DNA of 8,538 nt from Chloroflexota bacterium. Lineage in GTDB: Bacteria > Chloroflexota > Anaerolineae > Anaerolineales > DRMV01. Below are positions 6,125 through 8,538 of this stretch, piece after piece; position 1 is the stretch's first letter, and each line of letters starts with the position of its first letter. Under the pieces are notes generated by a model. The model searched no databases, was not told the DNA's origin, and saw only the letters and a list, made by a program, of their open reading frames with translations. A program made the position numbers and the translations under genes. Where the stretch lies: assembly GCA_013153335.1 (NCBI GenBank), contig JAADEP010000083.1:1-8538 (forward strand), written 5' to 3'.

Positions 6125-7333
6125 TTACGCGCCGAACTTTTTGAGGCGCCCCGCGTGGGCCAGGGCCAAAGGCATGGTTTGCAGCGCGGGGAAGGTGCCC
6201 AGGCCGCCTTGCGCGCACGCGGTTTCGCCAAAGCGATATTGGCTATCTGGGCGCACCGAGGCCGGCGCCCAGATCAAGAAGGGCACGGGATGCCACGAGT
6301 GGCTGCGCCACTTGGCCGGGGTCGAGTGGTCGCCGGTGATGATGACCACGTCGGGCTTGAGCTCCATGAGCTTGGGGAGCGCGCGGTCCACGGTCTCGAT
6401 AACCTGGGCTTTGCCGAAGAAGTCGCCGTCTTCGCCTTTGGAGTCGGTCTTTTTGATGTGGATGTAGAAGAAGTCGTATTGGTCCCACACCCGGGCGGCC
6501 GCGGCGAATTCATCCTCTGGGCGCTCACCTTCGAACTCGATGACGTCCATGCCGACGAGCCGCGCGATGCCCTTGTACATGGGGTAGACCGCGATCGCGG
6601 CCGCGCGCAGTTGAAACATCTCGGGGAATTTGGGCAGGTTGGGGTCGGTCGCGAACCCGCGCAAGAGCACGCCGTTCGCCCTGGGGTGATCGGCCAGCAC
6701 CTCCCGCGCACGCTGGATCCACAAGTTGAGCAGCTCAGCCGTGCGCTGGGCTTCGGGTCGCCGTGGGATCACGGGTTTCGGCGGCACGCCGGTTTGTTGG
6801 GGATCGGTGTCTTCGAGCTCGGGGCTCAGGCCTTCGCCCCGCAGGCGGATGACAAAACGATATTCGCGCACAGGCCGCACAGTGACCTCGACCCCGGGGA
6901 GGGTGATTTGGGCCAGGCGTTCGACGAGCGGCGCGGCTTCCTCGGTCGAGATACGGCCCGCGCGGCGGTCCACAATCTTGCCCTCCGCGTCGAGGGTCGC
7001 GAAGTTGCCCCGCGCGACCACGTCGCCGGGCCGCAGGTCGAGGCCCACCCCCGCGGCCGCGAGCGCGCCCCGGCCCACGGTGTAGACCAGGGGATCGTAG
7101 CCGAACAGCGCGAGGTGCGCGGGCCCTGAGCCCGGCGTGATCCCCGGCGCGATGGGGATGGTCTGGCCCAGAGTGCCGTCCGCGGCCAGGGTGTCCATGT
7201 TCGGCGTGTGCGCGTACTCCAGCTCCGTCGGCCCAACCGGCCCCATGGGGATGCCGCCCAGGCCGTCCATCACCAGGAGCACGATCTTGGTCTGGTTCGG
7301 CTTGAGCAAAGGACGCAAGTAGTCCCACGGCAT
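6125..7333 (-). CDS. apgM: 2,3-Bisphosphoglycerate-independent phosphoglycerate mutase, archaeal type (ApgM-like)
   Basis: The 402-residue protein belongs to the alkaline phosphatase superfamily branch that interconverts 3- and 2-phosphoglycerate in glycolysis/gluconeogenesis with divalent metal. Visible motifs are LVMDGLGG (20-27; Asp23 metal ligand), PGSGPAHLALFGYDP (67-81; Ser69 the likely phosphoserine nucleophile), YTVGRGALAAAG (84-95), VVARGNFATLD (105-115), HIKKTDSKGEDGDF (292-305), ITGDHSTP (332-339; Asp335, His336) and HSWHPVP (345-351). Length is normal for ApgM. The ATG at 7333 is preceded by AAGGAG seven nt upstream; an open upstream extension to 7423 overlaps the ABC gene and is not family-like. 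It follows the ABC ATPase by 22 nt. One oddity: the position where iPGM-type enzymes have a His metal ligand (DxxxH) reads Asp297-x3-Glu301. A related kinase-like or other phosphotransfer role cannot be wholly excluded. Confidence 0.88.
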   Translation of the reverse strand: MPWDYLRPLLKPNQTKIVLLVMDGLGGIPMGPVGPTELEYAHTPNMDTLAADGTLGQTIPIAPGITPGSGPAHLALFGYDPLVYTVGRGALAAAGVGLDLRPGDVVARGNFATLDAEGKIVDRRAGRISTEEAAPLVERLAQITLPGVEVTVRPVREYRFVIRLRGEGLSPELEDTDPQQTGVPPKPVIPRRPEAQRTAELLNLWIQRAREVLADHPRANGVLLRGFATDPNLPKFPEMFQLRAAAIAVYPMYKGIARLVGMDVIEFEGERPEDEFAAAARVWDQYDFFYIHIKKTDSKGEDGDFFGKAQVIETVDRALPKLMELKPDVVIITGDHSTPAKWRSHSWHPVPFLIWAPASVRPDSQYRFGETACAQGGLGTFPALQTMPLALAHAGRLKKFGA

Positions 7334-7355
7334 GGCAAGGCTCCTTGGATGAAAA

Positions 7356-8492
7356 TTAGGCCGTTGCTTGGCTTGCGGCCAAGGCGAACTCGCGCGCGAT
7401 CGCGCGTTCGGTGTCAGGGTCAAAGAGGTGCATGCGGCTCATGTCGAAGAGCACGCGGCCGGTTTGCCCCACGGTGTACCGCGCGCGCGGGTCCACGCGG
7501 GCCACAAAGGTGTGGTCCCCCGCGCGGAAGTAGACGTATTGCTCCGCGCCCATGGGCTCGACGACCTCCACGAGACCTTCCACCGGTTGGGGCCAGATGC
7601 CCGGGGGCGCGTAGTCGGGCGCGTGGATGTGCTCGGGCCGGATGCCCAAAACCACCCGCCGACCGACATAATCCGCGTAGGCCTCGCGCCGCTCTGGGGG
7701 CACTTGCACCCGAAAGGCGCCGGTGTCGACCCAGAGTTGACCTTGGTCTTGTTGCAGCGTGCCGGGGAAGAAGTTCATCGCGGGCGAGCCGATAAAGCCC
7801 GCGACGAACATGTTCACGGGCGCGTCGTAGAGGTTTTGGGGCGTGTCGACCTGCTGGATGACCCCGCGGTTCATGACCGCGATGCGGTCGGCCATGGTCA
7901 TGGCTTCGACCTGGTCGTGGGTTACGTAGATAAACGTGGTTTGCAATCGCTTATGCAGTTTGGTGAGCTCCGCGCGCGTTTGCACACGCAGTTTGGCGTC
8001 GAGGTTCGAGAGGGGCTCGTCAAAAAGGAAGACCTTGGGCTTGCGCACGATCGCGCGGCCCACGGCAACGCGCTGCCGCTGCCCGCCCGAAAGCTGGCGC
8101 GGGTAGCGGTCCAGCAGGTCTTGGATGCCCAACATCTCCGCGGCCTCGTGCACCCGCCGCCGGATTTCGTCTTTGGGTACCTTGCGCAACTTCAGGCCAA
8201 AGGCCATGTTGTCATACACGGTCATGTGTGGGTACAGCGCGTAGGATTGGAACACCATCGCGATGTCCCGATCCTTGGGCGGGACGTCGTTGACCACTTG
8301 ATCGCCGATGATGATGTTGCCTTCGGTCGGGGTTTCCAGGCCCGCGACGATGCGCAGCGCGGTGGTTTTGCCGCATCCTGAAGGCCCCACCAAAACCAGG
8401 AATTCCCGATCCCGCACTTCCAAATTGATGTCCTTCAGCGCGACCACGTTCCCGAACCGCTTGGTTACATGGTCAAAAACCACTCTCGCCAT
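7356..8492 (-). CDS. ugpC: Sugar-type ABC transporter ATP-binding protein (MalK/UgpC/MsmX family)
   Basis: The 378-residue protein is a complete CUT1-type ABC ATPase. Numbering from the ATG at 8492: Walker A GPSGCGKTT (36-44), Q-loop Gln82 (VFQSYALYPHMTV), signature LSGGQ (134-138), Walker B VFLFDEP (154-160), D-loop SNLD (162-165) and H-loop His192. A C-terminal TOBE/OB regulatory domain (about 235-360) carries GFIGSPAMNFF and GIRPEHI. Such proteins drive import of oligosaccharides, glycerol-3-phosphate or similar substrates through partner permeases and a binding protein. None of these partners is in the window, so the symbol is only a family label; it may be a shared ATPase like MsmX. A TTG at 8498 is an alternative start two codons upstream, but GGGGAG (8502-8507) is nine nt from the ATG and only three from the TTG, favouring the ATG. 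It leads the mutase gene. Confidence 0.93.
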   Translation of the reverse strand: MARVVFDHVTKRFGNVVALKDINLEVRDREFLVLVGPSGCGKTTALRIVAGLETPTEGNIIIGDQVVNDVPPKDRDIAMVFQSYALYPHMTVYDNMAFGLKLRKVPKDEIRRRVHEAAEMLGIQDLLDRYPRQLSGGQRQRVAVGRAIVRKPKVFLFDEPLSNLDAKLRVQTRAELTKLHKRLQTTFIYVTHDQVEAMTMADRIAVMNRGVIQQVDTPQNLYDAPVNMFVAGFIGSPAMNFFPGTLQQDQGQLWVDTGAFRVQVPPERREAYADYVGRRVVLGIRPEHIHAPDYAPPGIWPQPVEGLVEVVEPMGAEQYVYFRAGDHTFVARVDPRARYTVGQTGRVLFDMSRMHLFDPDTERAIAREFALAASQATA

Positions 8493-8523
8493 CGCCAAGC
8501 ACTCCCCAGGTGGACTTTGGGGT

Positions 8524-8529
8524 ATTATA
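8524..8529 (-). promoter_or_regulatory. -10 box (TATAAT) of the ABC ATPase-mutase unit
   Basis: On the minus strand a perfect TATAAT (8529 to 8524) lies 31 nt upstream of the ATG at 8492. Transcription would start near 8517, giving a leader of about 25 nt that contains the GGGGAG ribosome site. The -35 region would lie beyond the right edge, so only half of the promoter can be seen. GGGT and ACCC arms flank the hexamer. Confidence 0.6.
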
Positions 8530-8538
8530 ACCCAGGCC

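Noticed and set aside
5738..7129. Long plus-strand open frame (463 codons) over ridA and the mutase
   Set aside because: It lies antisense to two well-recognised genes and its translation shows no family motif; long antisense open frames are expected in DNA this GC-rich.
7334..7423. 30-residue N-terminal extension of the mutase
   Set aside because: It overlaps the end of the ABC gene; AAGGAG is well placed for the ATG at 7333.
5870..8060. Repeated CGATCGCG-like octamers suggesting a HIP1-type repeat
   Set aside because: They are in frame with Ala-Ile-Ala and Ile-Ala codons and vary at the edges, so codon bias explains them.
8504..8522. CCCC/GGGG pairing that might hide the ABC gene's ribosome site
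   Set aside because: The CCCC lies upstream of the transcription start expected from the TATAAT box, so it would probably not be in the mRNA; only four base pairs are involved.

Overview
The window is GC-rich and tightly packed. Gene content and protein style suggest a bacterium of the phylum Chloroflexota (Anaerolineae-like): a single-pass membrane TPR protein with Thr/Pro-rich linkers, an archaeal-type phosphoglycerate mutase, and a stand-alone sugar-type ABC ATPase. This is an inference from style and content; no rRNA or other taxonomic marker is present.

Layout. The left edge holds the last 31 codons of a plus-strand gene that looks like valS, followed by a strong intrinsic terminator (120-160). 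Everything else is on the minus strand and is read from right to left. The first unit starts at a TATAAT -10 box near the right edge: a MalK/UgpC-type ABC ATPase (7356-8492) and, 22 nt downstream, an ApgM-type phosphoglycerate mutase (6125-7333). The second unit starts at a near-consensus promoter (TTGACC, 17 nt, TACAAT; 6089-6117): ridA (5675-6061), a polyprenyl-phosphate sugar-phosphate transferase (4199-5650) and an NAD-dependent sugar epimerase (3238-4173), with gaps of 24 and 25 nt. After a 93-nt gap with a possible extended -10 box come an o-succinylbenzoate synthase / N-succinylamino acid racemase (2011-3144) and, 15 nt later, the TPR membrane protein (190-1995), which converges on valS.

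How the genes fit together. The transferase and epimerase form a small module for starting a lipid-linked glycan and supplying its nucleotide sugar. RidA, phosphoglycerate mutase and the ABC ATPase are housekeeping or central-metabolism functions. The enolase-superfamily enzyme has no menaquinone or amino-acid-acyltransferase partner in view, so its substrate is open. The TPR protein has helical repeats on both sides of its membrane helix.

No mobile element, CRISPR array, rRNA or tRNA gene is visible, and no stretch longer than 300 bases lacks a gene. I do not see a clear novel system. The points most worth a second look are the racemase-type residues of the enolase-superfamily enzyme, the altered metal-site motif of the mutase, and the split TPR protein beside glycan genes.
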